DNA from: Deltaproteobacteria bacterium UBA796
Lineage (GTDB): Bacteria > Myxococcota_A > UBA796
NCBI GenBank assembly: GCA_002296975.1
Contig: DBIS01000200.1
Span: 1-5,295 of the forward strand
Reading direction: 5' to 3'
DNA: 5,295 nucleotides
Below the pieces are notes generated by a model, which worked only from the letters and a program-made list of their open reading frames with translations, searched no databases and was not told the origin of the DNA. Of the stretch, positions 5,053 to 5,295 are shown piece by piece. Each line of letters starts with the position of its first letter. Positions within the stretch are counted from its first letter, which is position 1. The position numbers and the translations under genes were made by a program.

Positions 5053-5171
5053 GCCTATAAGTTGTACATCATGTAGTCCTGCCACAAGCAATATCAGCTA
5101 CTTACGGACCCCATCAGGTGCCAACTGCAGCCATCTGCGGTCAGATACCGACACAACTTACCGACACAGAA
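5053..5171. repeat. Direct repeat R2, copy B
   Basis: Second copy of 2616-2734, beginning 27 bases after the stop of the large lipoprotein gene. It contains two exact copies of TACCGACACA (5146-5155 and 5159-5168) at 13 bp spacing, of which copy A keeps only the second well. It also has complementary 8-mers near its ends, TAAGTTGT (5058-5065) and ACAACTTA (5153-5160), absent as a perfect pair in copy A. Iteron-like repeats next to a palindromic core would suit a recombinase or transposase binding region, but that is inference. Confidence 0.85.
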
Positions 5172-5295
5172 TTGAGGTCACAGTTCGGGTGGCTGCTGAT
5201 CGCTCACTCCGTTCGCTCGGCTGAACCCATCACCCGAGCACCACTGGCCGGGCGCTCCCACTCCGCCGGTGCGCTGTCCCTGGCGGCTTCGCACG
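5172..5295. other. Intergenic tail, nothing recognised
   Basis: No gene, RNA or strong repeat is recognised between the end of R2 copy B and the window end. Open frames crossing it lack ribosome binding sites and protein-like composition. Confidence 0.5.

Noticed and set aside
191..5171. CRISPR array from the multiple repeats
   Set aside because: There are only two copies of each repeat, separated by kilobases and enclosing genes; there are no regularly spaced spacers and no cas genes.

Overview
The window looks like an accessory stretch of a moderately GC-rich Gram-negative chromosome. The best guess is a deltaproteobacterial-type organism (Myxococcota or Bradymonadota). That rests on the two surface-type, cysteine-rich lipoproteins and a large single-haem secreted protein, which resemble proteins I associate with those groups. 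Taxonomy is inference; no rRNA or housekeeping gene is present.

Layout. Positions 1-198 hold an open but N-terminally truncated frame on the minus strand (a possible phage terminase small-subunit-like remnant) and a possible plus-strand hairpin terminator. Positions 276-1786 hold a complete AbiE-type toxin-antitoxin pair on the minus strand: abiEi antitoxin, then abiEii nucleotidyltransferase toxin, translationally coupled. A perfect inverted repeat lies in the abiEi promoter region. Positions 2113-2517 (minus) encode a small cysteine-rich lipoprotein with a strong ribosome binding site. Just upstream of it are a minus-strand terminator and a tRNA 3'-end-like remnant. Positions 2983-5025 (plus) encode a 680-residue putative lipoprotein with one CxxCH haem-binding motif. 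The tail after 5025 has no recognisable gene.

The striking feature is the repeat architecture. A ~78 bp direct repeat (R1; 191-267 and 2031-2109, about 90% identical) brackets the AbiE module and its upstream spacer. Each copy abuts the 3' end of a minus-strand gene. A second, unrelated 119 bp direct repeat (R2; 2616-2734 and 5053-5171, 87/119 matches without a gap) brackets the haem-motif lipoprotein gene. Partial R1 cores (GGTGTCTGACACC and a degenerate form) recur at 2808-2820 and 2854-2874, and a 20 bp tandem duplication sits at 2741-2780. The window therefore reads as two repeat-delimited gene blocks either side of a small lipoprotein gene. No transposase or integrase is encoded here to explain the repeats.

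Functionally, AbiE is a phage-defence or maintenance module with its own regulation. The two lipoproteins are probably envelope proteins with no visible functional link to AbiE.
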